Shown: positions 51,870 through 60,217 of the stretch, piece by piece | Numbering within the stretch: the first letter of the stretch is position 1 | How the letters are laid out: each line of letters opens with the position of its first letter | Source of the DNA: Croceibacterium_A sp035626815 | Lineage (GTDB): Bacteria; Pseudomonadota; Alphaproteobacteria; Sphingomonadales; Sphingomonadaceae | DNA length: 64,000 nucleotides | Direction of reading: 5' to 3' | Assembly (NCBI GenBank): GCA_035626815.1 | Contig: DASPMY010000013.1 | Coordinates: forward strand, 47,316 to 111,315 | The notes under the pieces: generated by a model | Told to the model about the DNA's origin: nothing | Databases searched by the model: none | Seen by the model: only the letters and a program-made list of their open reading frames with translations | Program-made: the position numbers and the translations under genes

Positions 51870-52345
51870 CCATGTCGCGCGACGGGCTCGAGCACCTGTC
51901 GGCGTACTTCGACGCCCTGCTCGCCGACCTGTCCCCGGCCAGGCGCAAGGTGGTGGCGCGCAAGATCGGCATGCGGCTGCGGCGGCTCAATGCCCGGCGC
52001 ATTGCCGCCAACGTCGAGCCCGACGGCGGCGCGATGGAAGCGCGCAAGAGCCGGGCCCGGCAGCAGAAGCACCGGCCCGGCCGGGGCCGGCGCATGTTCC
52101 GCGAGATCGCCAAGGCCCGCAACTTGCGCGTCCGGCCCTCGCCCGATGGCGTCGAGCTCGCCTTTCCCGGCGCGATCGGGCGCGTCGCGGCAGAGCATCA
52201 CTTCGGGCTCGAGGGCTACGTCGGCAAGACCCGTGCCGGCCGCACGATCCGCGCGCGCTACCCGGCGCGCCGCCTGCTCGGCTTCGGGCCCGAGGATCTC
52301 GATGCGGTGGCCGACGAGGTGCTCGCCTGGCTCGACCGCGACTAG
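51866..52345 (+). CDS. S: Phage virion morphogenesis protein (P2 S type)
   Basis: A 159-residue gpS-type protein with RDGLEHLSAYFDALLADLSP, IGMRLRRLNARRIAANVEPD, KHRPGRGRRMFREIAKARNL and PARRLLGFGPEDLDAVADEV. It pairs with R to finish tails. It is the last gene of this rightward operon; the next genes read leftward. Confidence 0.85.
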   Translation: MTMSRDGLEHLSAYFDALLADLSPARRKVVARKIGMRLRRLNARRIAANVEPDGGAMEARKSRARQQKHRPGRGRRMFREIAKARNLRVRPSPDGVELAFPGAIGRVAAEHHFGLEGYVGKTRAGRTIRARYPARRLLGFGPEDLDAVADEVLAWLDRD

Positions 52346-52419
52346 CGCAAGGTCAGGCCGATCACCACGACGTAGAACGCCGCGGCCAGCAGCATGCCCG
52401 CGACGTCGCGCAGCCGCAT
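52342..52419 (-). CDS. Very small membrane ORF beside the nuclease-like gene
   Basis: A 25-codon leftward ORF (ATG 52419) encoding RLRDVAGMLLAAAFYVVVIG, a single hydrophobic segment with basic N-terminus. It overlaps the S stop by 4 nt. It could be a toxin-like or accessory membrane peptide; no Shine-Dalgarno is obvious, so confidence is low. Confidence 0.3.
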   Translation of the reverse strand: MRLRDVAGMLLAAAFYVVVIGLTLR

Positions 52420-52424
52420 CCGGC

Positions 52425-52793
52425 CTAGCCGCCGGCGCACGACTTGCCGCGCGGCCAGTAGCGATCCCAGCGGACGGCGGCGCCGGAGGCGATCAGCGCG
52501 CAGGCGAGATCGCGGCCGTCGGCGAGCCGGCCCTCGATCACCGCGCGGCCGTATGGGTCGCGGTAGCGGACCGTGTAGCTGAATCCGCCGGCGACGAGCC
52601 GGTCGAGCGCCGCGCGCGAGCGCTCGCCGTCCATCTCGCCGCACGGCGCCGCGGCGCGGCAGCTGCCGTCGAGCTCGCGCGCGTTGACGCCCTCGATGCG
52701 CAAGTCGGCGCCGGCGCAGATCACGTCGTCGCCGTCCTTAGCCACCGGCTCGGCGCAAGCGATCGACACCGCCAGGAGGAGGAGCGCGGACAT
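52425..52793 (-). CDS. Secreted thermonuclease-like (SNase-fold) cargo protein
   Basis: A 122-residue protein with a short Sec-type signal (SALLLLAVSIACA). The mature part resembles staphylococcal-nuclease-fold proteins: DGDDVICAGADLRIEGVNAR, GERSRAALDRLVAG, YRDPYGRAVIEGRLADGRDL and CALIASGAAVRWDRYW. Active-site residues are not fully clear, so activity is uncertain. It is divergent from J and sits between the S and J operons, the place for phage cargo. The shared intergenic region has dyad copy 2. Confidence 0.7.
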   Translation of the reverse strand: MSALLLLAVSIACAEPVAKDGDDVICAGADLRIEGVNARELDGSCRAAAPCGEMDGERSRAALDRLVAGGFSYTVRYRDPYGRAVIEGRLADGRDLACALIASGAAVRWDRYWPRGKSCAGG

Positions 52794-52818
52794 CGCGTCA
52801 GCGTAGCGGACGCGCTCC

Positions 52819-52846
52819 CTGTTGTAACCGCCCGGCGATACAACAG
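52819..52846. promoter_or_regulatory. 28-bp dyad CTGTTGTA-N12-TACAACAG, copy 2 (nuclease / J)
   Basis: Identical in sequence to copy 1 over the 28 bases. Its end lies 45 nt before the J start and its beginning 25 nt from the nuclease-like start, so it can serve both directions. Confidence 0.7.
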
Positions 52847-52891
52847 CCGCGCCTCGCCGCCGCCGCGCGCCGCGCGCGATAGCTGCCGGTC

Positions 52892-53794
52892 ATGCCGGGC
52901 TCCATTTCCACCTCGACCGCGGTCGACCTGTCGCGGCTGCCCGCGCCGGACGTCGTCGAGGCGCTCAGCTTCGAGACGATCTACGCGGCGATGCGCGCCG
53001 AGCTGGTCGCGCTCGACCCGACGCTCGATGCGCTGACCGAAAGCGATCCCGCGACCAAGGTGCTGCAGGTCGCCGCCTACCGCGAGCTCGGGCTGCGCCA
53101 GCGGGTCAACGAAGCCGCCCGCGCGTGCATGGTCGCCTACGCCGCCGGGGCCGACCTCGACCAGCTGGCGGCGGTGTTCGGCGTCACCCGGCTCGAGCTC
53201 GAGCCGGCGGACGAAGAGGCCGGCACCGCCGCGGTGATGGAAAGCGACGAGGATCTGCGCCGGCGCGTGCTGCTGGCGCCCGATTCCTACTCGGTGGCCG
53301 GTCCGCGCCACGCCTACGTGTTCCACGCGCTGAGCGCCGACGGCGACGTGCTCGACGCGTCGGCCGTGAGCCCCGCGCCGGGCGAGGTGGTGGTCGCGGT
53401 GCTATCGCGGCTCGGCGACGGGACCGCTTCGGCCGAGCTGCTCGACGCGGTCGAGGCAGCCGTCAACGGCGACACCGTCCGCCCGCTGACCGACCAGGTC
53501 ACGGTCCAGTCGGCCGAGCTGGTGCCGTTCGCCATCGAGGCCGAGCTGACGCTCTACGCCGGGCCCGACGCGCAGCTGGTCGAGGACACCGCGGCGGCCG
53601 CGCTCGACGCCTGGCTCGCCGCCAACCGCCGCATGGGCCGCGACGTGCCGCGCTCGGCGCTGATCGCCGCGCTCCACGTCGCCGGGGTGCAGAAGCTCGA
53701 GCTGCTCTCGCCGGCGGCCGACGTCGTCGTCGGCGAGCTGCAGGCGCCGGCGCCCGGCGAGATCACCCTGACGCTCGCGGGGACCGACGAATGA
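52892..53794 (+). CDS. J: Baseplate assembly protein (P2 J type)
   Basis: A 300-residue gpJ-type protein with TAVDLSRLPAPDVVEALSFE, ELVALDPTLDALTESDPATK and VLQVAAYRELGLRQRVNEAA at the N-terminus, RVLLAPDSYSVAGPRHAYVF in the middle and a repeat-like LAANRRMGRDVPRSALIAAL. It forms the baseplate wedge. In P2, J follows V and W; here it starts the operon. Confidence 0.9.
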   Translation: MPGSISTSTAVDLSRLPAPDVVEALSFETIYAAMRAELVALDPTLDALTESDPATKVLQVAAYRELGLRQRVNEAARACMVAYAAGADLDQLAAVFGVTRLELEPADEEAGTAAVMESDEDLRRRVLLAPDSYSVAGPRHAYVFHALSADGDVLDASAVSPAPGEVVVAVLSRLGDGTASAELLDAVEAAVNGDTVRPLTDQVTVQSAELVPFAIEAELTLYAGPDAQLVEDTAAAALDAWLAANRRMGRDVPRSALIAALHVAGVQKLELLSPAADVVVGELQAPAPGEITLTLAGTDE

Positions 53795-53828
53795 CCGGCG
53801 CCCGGGCCGCCGCCGGCGGCAGCGCGGC

Positions 53829-54470
53829 ATGACCGCCTCGCTGCTCCCGCCCAACGTCACCGCGGCCGAGCGCGCGCTCGAGGGCGCCGCCGCGCGCCTC
53901 GAGGACGTGCCGGTGCCGATCCGCGCGCTGTGGAACCCGGCCACCTGCCCCGCCTTCCTGCTCCCGTGGCTGGCCTGGAGCCTGTCGATCGACATCTGGG
54001 ACAGCGCCTGGTCGGAGCCCGAGAAGCGCGCGGCGATCGCCGGCGCGATCGAGGCCCAGCGGCGCAAGGGCACGCCGGCCAGCTTGCGCGCCGTGCTCGA
54101 TCGCTTCGACCCGATGCTGCGCCTGGTCGAGTGGTTCGAGGACCGCGACGTGCTCGACCCCTACACCTTCCGCCTCGAGATCCCGCTCAGTGCCGAGACC
54201 GAGGTCGCCTACGACGAGGCGCTGGTCACCGCGCTGCTGCGCGACATCGCCGCGGTCAAGCCGCTGCGCGCGCACATGGAGGCGGTCCACGCGCTGCGCC
54301 TGCGGGCCGGCGCCTACCTGATCTCGGGCGCCGCGCTGGCCGGATTCGAGCGGTTCGACGCCGACGTCGATCTCGACGCGCCGCTCGATCCGATCTGGGC
54401 CGGCTACCTGCAGACCGAGAACGGCGAGCCGGTGGCGGACCCTGACGGCGCGTTTCTGGAGACCGCCTGA
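53829..54470 (+). CDS. I: Tail protein I (P2 I type)
   Basis: A 213-residue gpI-type protein with RALEGAAARLEDVPVPIRAL, PAFLLPWLAWSLSIDIWDSA and RKGTPASLRAVLDRFDPML. The C-terminus reads WAGYLQTENGEPV. It joins the baseplate with J. A 14-codon mini-frame spans the gap between J and I (ATG overlapping the J stop, TGA overlapping the I start), probably keeping translation coupled. Confidence 0.88.
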   Translation: MTASLLPPNVTAAERALEGAAARLEDVPVPIRALWNPATCPAFLLPWLAWSLSIDIWDSAWSEPEKRAAIAGAIEAQRRKGTPASLRAVLDRFDPMLRLVEWFEDRDVLDPYTFRLEIPLSAETEVAYDEALVTALLRDIAAVKPLRAHMEAVHALRLRAGAYLISGAALAGFERFDADVDLDAPLDPIWAGYLQTENGEPVADPDGAFLETA

Positions 54471-55651
54471 TGGACCCGCTCACCCTCGTCATCACCAGCG
54501 CCGGGCTCGACAAGCTGGTCGACGCCGAGAACGGCGACACCGATCCGATCGTCATCACCGAGATCGGGCTGAGCGCGGCCGCGGTCGACGCGGCGCCGAC
54601 GCTCGAGGCATTGCCGGGCGAGTTCAAGCGGCTCGCCGGCGTCTCGGGCCAGTCGGTCGCCGCCAACGTCATCCACATGACCGCGCAGGATGTCAGCGCG
54701 GACATCTACGACTTGCGCTCGATCGCGCTGTACCTCGCCGACGGGACGCTGTTCGCCGCCTACGGCCAGGCGGACCCGATCTTCACCAAGGTCTCGATCG
54801 CCGCGTTCCTGGTCGCGTTCGACGTCGCCTTCAGCGGCGACATCGCCGATTCGATCGAGTTCGGCGACGCCACCTTCCTCTACCCGCCGGCGACCGAGAC
54901 GGTGAAGGGCGTGGCCGAGCTCGCCACCCAGCCCGAGACCGACGCCGGCGCCGACGACTCTCGCATCGTCACCCCGCTCAAGCTGAAGAACTTCATCGAC
55001 CCGATCATCGCCGCGCTCGAGGCGATCTACGACGCGGCGATCGCCGCGCTGACCGGGCGGACGATCACCGGCGCCGGCCTCGCGACCGGCGGCGGCGACG
55101 CCTCGGCCAACCGCGTGATCACCGTCGCCGCGGCGAGCCTGGCCGAGACCAACGCCGGCGCGATCGGCGACAAGGCCGTCGTGCCGTCCGGCCTCGCCAC
55201 GATCCTCGGCAACATCGCCGCGCTGTTCGCCCGCACGATCGCCGGCGGCGGCCTGGTCACCGGCGGCGGCACCCTCGCCGCCGACCGCACGCTAACGGTG
55301 ACCAAGGCGACCGGCGCCGAGGTGCTGGCGCGCCTGCTCGACACCGCCGCGGTGACCCCGCTCGGCCTCGCCAGCCTGATCTCCGACAGCCAGTCGGGCG
55401 GCGTCCAGGTGCTGAACGTCGGCGGCGTGATCGTCCAGGCCGGCAGCGGCACCCTCGCCGGCGACACCTCGACCACCGTCACCTTCCCGGTCGCCTACTC
55501 GAGCCTGTGCAAGTTCGTCTGCGCCGGCGCGTCGACCAACGTCACCACCGAGGGCTCGATCGCCAACACCGGCAATTCGCTGACCCAGGGCTCGGTCGTC
55601 AACAACGGCAACGAGAGCGCGTCGTACGCCTGGATAGCGATCGGAAAGTGA
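54470..55651 (+). CDS. H: Tail fibre protein (P2 H type)
   Basis: A 393-residue fibre protein. N-terminal gpH-type domain: LVITSAGLDKLVDAENGDTD, then SADIYDLRSIALYLADGTLF. The middle is a repeat with (V/I)TVxxAS and RTITGAGL units (beta-stranded shaft). The C-terminus SSLCKFVCAGASTNVT ... YAWIAIGK resembles gp53-like fibre tips. It overlaps the I stop. The tip defines receptor choice together with the spike at 56103. Confidence 0.85.
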   Translation: MDPLTLVITSAGLDKLVDAENGDTDPIVITEIGLSAAAVDAAPTLEALPGEFKRLAGVSGQSVAANVIHMTAQDVSADIYDLRSIALYLADGTLFAAYGQADPIFTKVSIAAFLVAFDVAFSGDIADSIEFGDATFLYPPATETVKGVAELATQPETDAGADDSRIVTPLKLKNFIDPIIAALEAIYDAAIAALTGRTITGAGLATGGGDASANRVITVAAASLAETNAGAIGDKAVVPSGLATILGNIAALFARTIAGGGLVTGGGTLAADRTLTVTKATGAEVLARLLDTAAVTPLGLASLISDSQSGGVQVLNVGGVIVQAGSGTLAGDTSTTVTFPVAYSSLCKFVCAGASTNVTTEGSIANTGNSLTQGSVVNNGNESASYAWIAIGK

Positions 55652-55653
55652 CC

Positions 55654-56103
55654 ATGAAGGCCCTCTACAGCCCGTCCGCCCGCGGCTTCTTCTTCGCCGG
55701 CATCCACCCCGCCGAGGCCATCCCGGCCGATGCCGTGGCGGTCGCCCCCCGGCGCTATCGCGAGCTGCTCGCCGCGCAAGCCGACGGCGCCGAGATCGTG
55801 CCCGACCCGGCGACCGGCCGGCCCGCGATCGCGCGGCCGAGGCGCGACCGCCGCGCCGAGCTGCGGCGCGCGGTCAAGCGCGAGGCGGGCCGGCGGATCG
55901 AGGCGGTCTCGCCGGTCTGGCGCCAGCTCAACGACATGCGCGACCCGACGCACCCGGGCGCAGCCGCGCGCTTCGCCGCGATCGACGCGATCCGCGCCGC
56001 CTCGGCCGCGATCGAGGCCGAGATCGCCGCGCTGCCCGCGGCGGCGGCCGAGGCCTTTTCCGTCGCCGCCCATCCCGCCTGGCCCGCCGAGGAGACCGCC
56101 TGA
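55654..56103 (+). CDS. Tail fibre assembly (chaperone) protein
   Basis: A 149-residue protein. The N-terminal ALYSPSARGFFFAGIHPAEA, then IPADAVAVAPRRYRELLAAQ and GAEIVPDPATGRPAIARPRR match the phage fibre assembly pattern. The C-terminal half is helical. The ATG starts 3 nt after the H stop and its own stop overlaps the spike ATG. It is equivalent in place to P2 G. Confidence 0.78.
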   Translation: MKALYSPSARGFFFAGIHPAEAIPADAVAVAPRRYRELLAAQADGAEIVPDPATGRPAIARPRRDRRAELRRAVKREAGRRIEAVSPVWRQLNDMRDPTHPGAAARFAAIDAIRAASAAIEAEIAALPAAAAEAFSVAAHPAWPAEETA

Positions 56104-58067
56104 TGGCCAAGATCACCGATCTGCCGGCGATCGACCCGGCCGCGATCGACGGCAGCGAGACCGTGCCGGCGGTGAAGGACGGCGAGATGGGGCGCGCGAC
56201 CGTCAGCGAGCTGCTGCAGCCGATCGTCGACGTGGCCACCACCGCCGCCGAGGCCGCTCACGCGCTGACCAATTTCCGCGACACGCTGGCCGCGGGCGTG
56301 GCCGATTTCGCGGTCGGCGAGTATTTCAGCAGCGCCGAGACGGGCGAACTGCGCATCTACAAGCGGATCGCCGACGCGCCGTTCTACGTCGACCAGGGCG
56401 ACGCCGCCGCGCCGCTCACCAAGGCGAAGCTGGGCGCGGACGCCGGCTTCACGCTGATCAAGCACAGGCCGCAAGAGGAGGGGACCTTTGCGCGAACCGC
56501 GGCGCAGCGGGCGCTTGCCGGCATCGCCGACGACGGCGCGACGTATGTCAACCACTGGATCGATCCCGATCTCGACCCGTATATCGCGCTCAACAACGGC
56601 ACGGTCGACACCGACCTCACGCCGGCCTTCCACGCGGCGCGCGACACGGCCTGGGGCGGGATCACGCGGGGGCGAACCGGCGCCGTAAGGGCGCCTTCCG
56701 GGTTCTACTCGGTGGGCGAGACCGTCGAAATGGGGCTCAACGGGCTCAAGTTTCTGGGCGGGCCGCGCACCTACATCAAGCAGATGGCGGTGTTCGAGGA
56801 CCCGCTCTTCGGTGTCGATGCCGACGTCGAATATCCCCGCATCGTCTCCTGCGACTGGACGCATTGGGGCGGGTACGTCCGTAACAGCGTGGTCCAGAAC
56901 CTCATCGTTTACGGCAATGGCAGCAACAGCGTCGCGTTCTGGGATCGGGGGGTGTCCAATTCCGAGCGGTCGCGGCTCATTGCGCGCAACGTCGGGGGCG
57001 CGGTGCTGGCGGCACATGCGGGCGTCGACAGCTATTACATAGGCATCCAGTCGCTCATTCGCGCCGAAGGCCTGAGCACCGAGGCGGTGCCGGATTACGG
57101 GGTCATCGTCGGGCGCGCCCAGGTCGGCGACCCGGAATTGGTCGGCTTCTCGGCAACGACGCAATGCCGATTCTTCGTCCGCATGGAGGAGGTGCGCCTT
57201 TGGGCGCTCCTGCTGCGCTACTCCGACACCAACAGGTTCGCCGGCATGGCCGAGTCGCTGGAGGGGGGCGCGGTGCTGATCGAGGCCCCCAGCCTCCGCA
57301 ACGTGTTCGAGCAGTTCTATTGCGAAGCCAACGCCGGGCTCGATTGGGACATTTACGGCAACGAGACGGTCGTCGGCGATCAGTGCACCAGCTACAACGG
57401 CGGCCCGACGACGAGCATTCGCATCCGCTCGGGCGCGAAGAAGACATCGATCCGCGATTGCGGCAACACTCTCACCGTCATCGACATCGACGCCGGCGCC
57501 GAGGATACGTTCCTGCAGAACCTCGTCACGCGCCAGATCAACGACAGCGGCACACGGACCCAGCGCACCGGCTTCATCTACCAGCACGCCGTCAGCACTT
57601 CGGTGCTGCATAGCCAGACCTTCGGGAACGTAGCCGACAGCAACGCCAAGGCGCTCGACTGGTACGAGGAGGGCACGTTCACCCCCACCTTCACCGGGTC
57701 GTCCGGGGCCGGGACGCTGGGCGCTTACGCCATTCAGGATGCCAAGTATCAACGCATCGGCAACGCGGTCCGTTTTCGGATCGCGCTTCGGCCCGGAACC
57801 GTCACCGCGGCCCCATCGGGCAGCCTGCTCATCGGCGGCCTGCCGTTTACGGCGGCCGCCGGCCAGAACCAGACGGTCGTCGTTGGCGATCACAGCACGG
57901 TCAACCTTCCGGGAACGGCTACGCAGTTGAGCGCCACCGTTCTCGGAGGGACGACGACGATCGCGTTGCGCGCCTTGACGGACAACGCCGCCAGTCAGGG
58001 CATCGCCGGGAGCGACCTCGTCGCCAACACCACCACGGTGTTCCTGGCGGGTTGGTACGACGTTTGA
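56103..58067 (+). CDS. Tailspike with beta-helix receptor-binding domain
   Basis: A 654-residue protein. N-terminal adapter: AKITDLPAIDPAAIDGSETV, the tail-attaching start found on many spikes. A beta-helix begins around 165-180 (TPAFHAARDTAWGGI then RAPSGFYSVGETVEM), with RIVSCDWTHWGGYVRNSVVQ and SLIRAEGLSTEAVPDYGVIV rungs. A C-terminal trimerising domain with SSGAGTLGAYAIQDAKYQRI follows. Base composition falls from about 56.6 kb on, typical of exchanged receptor-binding modules. P2 does not have it. It may cleave or bind surface polysaccharide; no catalytic pair is identifiable. Confidence 0.82.
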   Translation: MAKITDLPAIDPAAIDGSETVPAVKDGEMGRATVSELLQPIVDVATTAAEAAHALTNFRDTLAAGVADFAVGEYFSSAETGELRIYKRIADAPFYVDQGDAAAPLTKAKLGADAGFTLIKHRPQEEGTFARTAAQRALAGIADDGATYVNHWIDPDLDPYIALNNGTVDTDLTPAFHAARDTAWGGITRGRTGAVRAPSGFYSVGETVEMGLNGLKFLGGPRTYIKQMAVFEDPLFGVDADVEYPRIVSCDWTHWGGYVRNSVVQNLIVYGNGSNSVAFWDRGVSNSERSRLIARNVGGAVLAAHAGVDSYYIGIQSLIRAEGLSTEAVPDYGVIVGRAQVGDPELVGFSATTQCRFFVRMEEVRLWALLLRYSDTNRFAGMAESLEGGAVLIEAPSLRNVFEQFYCEANAGLDWDIYGNETVVGDQCTSYNGGPTTSIRIRSGAKKTSIRDCGNTLTVIDIDAGAEDTFLQNLVTRQINDSGTRTQRTGFIYQHAVSTSVLHSQTFGNVADSNAKALDWYEEGTFTPTFTGSSGAGTLGAYAIQDAKYQRIGNAVRFRIALRPGTVTAAPSGSLLIGGLPFTAAAGQNQTVVVGDHSTVNLPGTATQLSATVLGGTTTIALRALTDNAASQGIAGSDLVANTTTVFLAGWYDV

Positions 58068-58081
58068 GAAAGGAGCGGGCG

Positions 58082-58327
58082 ATGCTCGAGAAGGACATTC
58101 AACTACGCGAAACCACGATTACCGACACCGGGGTCGTGCAGGTGCTCTACGACCAGGTGATCACGGAAGGGGGCGCCGAGATCAGCCGGGCCCCGCACCG
58201 CAAGAGCTTCATGCCCGGCGATGACGTGTCCGAGGAGCCTGGCCAGGTCCGGGTCCTGTGCGAAGCCGCGTGGACCCCGGACGTCGTCGCCGCGCATCGC
58301 GCCCGGCTCGAGCTGGCGGCCAGGTAG
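58082..58327 (+). CDS. Small protein downstream of the tailspike
   Basis: An 81-residue protein with LEKDIQLRETTITDTGVVQV, RKSFMPGDDVSEEPGQVRVL and a C-terminal helix. The ATG follows GGAGCGGGCG. It resembles short proteins found after phage spike genes, with no known role, and could be a spike-associated accessory. It is the last rightward gene before the formyltransferase. Confidence 0.6.
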   Translation: MLEKDIQLRETTITDTGVVQVLYDQVITEGGAEISRAPHRKSFMPGDDVSEEPGQVRVLCEAAWTPDVVAAHRARLELAAR

Positions 58328-58330
58328 GGG

Positions 58331-58999
58331 CTAGGCCAGCGCGGGCCGGTCGGGCACGGGCATGACGGTGGTGGAGCCGTCGCGGTGGCGCATCACCGGG
58401 CCGGGATATCCCGGATAGACCGTTGCCCTGACCCGCCGCGCGATCTCGCCGCTCGGCATGTCGTCGGTGAGAACCTTGAGCGCTTCCATCTCCCGGTGGG
58501 TGTAGGGCTTGCGCGTCCAGTGCGTTCGCGCGCTCGGCAGGACTTCGCCGCGGACGACAACGCCCAGTATCTCGCGGAACATGCCGAGCATCGTGTGCAT
58601 CGTCGCCAGCTTCAGCGTCTCGACCGTGTCCTCACGCGCCACCGGGAACCGGCGCTCGAGCACCACGCGGCCGGTATCGACCTTCGGCAGCATGTGGTGG
58701 CAGACAGCGCCATACTCGGGCGCTTCGTCGTAGAGCGCGAAGTTGTAACAGCCCGTGCCCGGATACTCGACGGACGCCGGGTGAAAGTTGATCGCGACGG
58801 GGAAGCGCGCGAGCTCGTCGGCCGTGACGATCCATGGCGACAGGAAGGAGATCAGCACACCGCCTGCTTGGCTCAAGCTCGCAGGCCGGGGATCCCCAAC
58901 GAAGCCCTCGGCGATCTCGACGTGCGGCAGCGCCAGTTGCGCGACGCTCTGGGCTTCGCGGCTGAAGCGGTCGGTCTTGGTAAGTAGAACCACTCGCAT
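58331..58999 (-). CDS. Formyltransferase-family cargo enzyme
   Basis: A 222-residue protein with a formyltransferase core. The catalytic triad N-x-H ... D is visible as Asn71 and His73 in INFHPASVEYPG, and Asp108 in KVDTG. The first strand VVLLTKTDRFSREAQSVAQ is less typical for tRNA formyltransferase, and the C-terminal OB domain is missing, so it is not Fmt. Similar small enzymes formylate amino sugars of surface glycans. It lies next to the tailspike and divergent from V, in a cargo position; conversion of host surface is likely but not proven. Confidence 0.78.
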   Translation of the reverse strand: MRVVLLTKTDRFSREAQSVAQLALPHVEIAEGFVGDPRPASLSQAGGVLISFLSPWIVTADELARFPVAINFHPASVEYPGTGCYNFALYDEAPEYGAVCHHMLPKVDTGRVVLERRFPVAREDTVETLKLATMHTMLGMFREILGVVVRGEVLPSARTHWTRKPYTHREMEALKVLTDDMPSGEIARRVRATVYPGYPGPVMRHRDGSTTVMPVPDRPALA

Positions 59000-59088
59000 G
59001 CCGGTACCCTAATGCATTGCGGACTCTAAGAAAAGTTCGCCTCGGCGCGCCCGGCGGCCCGCGGCCCCCGTTCGCCCGAGCGCCCGCC

Positions 59089-59116
59089 CTGTTGTAACCG
59101 CCCGCCGATACAACAG
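59089..59116. promoter_or_regulatory. 28-bp dyad CTGTTGTA-N12-TACAACAG, copy 3 (formyltransferase / V)
   Basis: The 8-bp arms are exact and the 12-nt centre differs from copies 1 and 2 by one base. It ends 44 nt before the V start and begins 90 nt from the formyltransferase start. Confidence 0.7.
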
Positions 59117-59160
59117 CGGCGGCGCGCATTGGCCGCGGCCGCGCGGCACAGTGCCGCGCC

Positions 59161-59742
59161 ATGGCCGCCCGCACGCATCCGCACGACGAAGAGCCGGTCG
59201 ATCCGGCCGCGATCTTCCGCGTCGGCACGATCGCCGCGGTCGACCTCGAGGCCGGCACCGTCGAGGTCGACACCGGCGACGTGCGCACCGCGCCGATCCG
59301 CTTCTCGACCGGCCGCGCCGGCGCGACGCGCATCTGGTCGCCGCCGACGGCCGGCGAGCAGGTGCTGCTGCTGTGCCCGGGCGGCGACATCGAGGGCGCC
59401 GTCGCCATCGGCGCGATCGCCCAGGACGCCTTCCCGCTCGCCGGCTCGACGCTGCGCGAGCTGATCGCCTTCGCCGACGGCGCGCTGATCGCCTACGATC
59501 CCGAGAACCACCAGCTCGACATCCAGCTGCCCGACGGCGCGAAGATCCGCATGGTCGCGCCCGGCGGGGTCGAGATCGAGGGCAACGTCGCGATCACCGG
59601 CGACGTCGCGATCGACGGCCAGGCCGATGTCACCGGCACCCTGACGGCCGACGAGGACGTCGTCGGCGGCGGCAAGAGCCTCAAGAGCCACAAGCACGGC
59701 AACGTCCAGCCCGGCGGCGGCCAGACCGGGGAGCCGCTCTGA
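59161..59742 (+). CDS. V: Baseplate spike (P2 V type)
   Basis: A 193-residue gpV-type protein. FRVGTIAAVDLEAGTVEVDT is the OB-fold start, followed by RIWSPPTAGEQVLLLCPGGD and the Ala/Val-rich beta-helix (EGNVAITGDVAIDGQADVTG). The C-terminal SLKSHKHGNVQPGG carries the HxH-like metal tip motif of P2-type spikes. It pierces the outer membrane. In P2 it precedes W and J; here V and W follow the fibre genes. Confidence 0.88.
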   Translation: MAARTHPHDEEPVDPAAIFRVGTIAAVDLEAGTVEVDTGDVRTAPIRFSTGRAGATRIWSPPTAGEQVLLLCPGGDIEGAVAIGAIAQDAFPLAGSTLRELIAFADGALIAYDPENHQLDIQLPDGAKIRMVAPGGVEIEGNVAITGDVAIDGQADVTGTLTADEDVVGGGKSLKSHKHGNVQPGGGQTGEPL

Positions 59743-59777
59743 TGTCGGCGCTGTCGCCTTGCGGCCCGTCCAGCGCC

Positions 59778-59801
59778 GGCGTGAACAGGCGTTCACACGC
59801 C
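59778..59801 (+). other. Short hairpin between V and W
   Basis: GTGAAC and GTTCAC pair around AGGC with an outer GGC/GCC, inside the 28-codon frame ATG 59742-TGA 59825 that bridges V and W. It may slow or couple translation. Confidence 0.4.
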
Positions 59802-59821
59802 TCCGCCGAGGGTGTCGGCGG

Positions 59822-60190
59822 ATGAAGGGCATGGACGCCCGCACCGGCCGCGCGCTCGAGGACGACGCCTGGCTCGCCCAGGCCGTCGCCGACATCCTGC
59901 TGACGCCGATCGGCACGCGGGTGATGCGGCGCGATTACGGCTCGCTGCTGCCGGCGCTGCTCGACCAGCCCCTCAACCCGTCGACCGGGCTGCAGATCTA
60001 CGCCGCCACCGCCGGCGCGCTGCGCCGCTGGCTGCCCGAGCTGACGCTGCTGCGCTGTCACCTGGTCAAGGGCGCCAATGAAACCGAGGGGGGCGGCACC
60101 GCCGAGCTGGTGATCGAAGGCCACCGCACCGACCACCCTCCGCCCAACAGCTACACCCGCCTGACGCTGCCGCTGCCGCGGCTCAACTGA
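59822..60190 (+). CDS. W: Baseplate protein (P2 W type)
   Basis: A 122-residue gpW-type (gp25-like) protein with MDARTGRALEDDAWLAQAVA, DILLTPIGTRVMRRDYGSLL and DQPLNPSTGLQIYAATAGAL. The start could be ATG 59831 (AAGGGC just upstream) rather than 59822. Gp25-type wedge protein that sits in the baseplate centre. Confidence 0.85.
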   Translation: MKGMDARTGRALEDDAWLAQAVADILLTPIGTRVMRRDYGSLLPALLDQPLNPSTGLQIYAATAGALRRWLPELTLLRCHLVKGANETEGGGTAELVIEGHRTDHPPPNSYTRLTLPLPRLN

Positions 60191-60217
60191 CGCCAACCGA
60201 CGAGAAGGACCCCCCGC

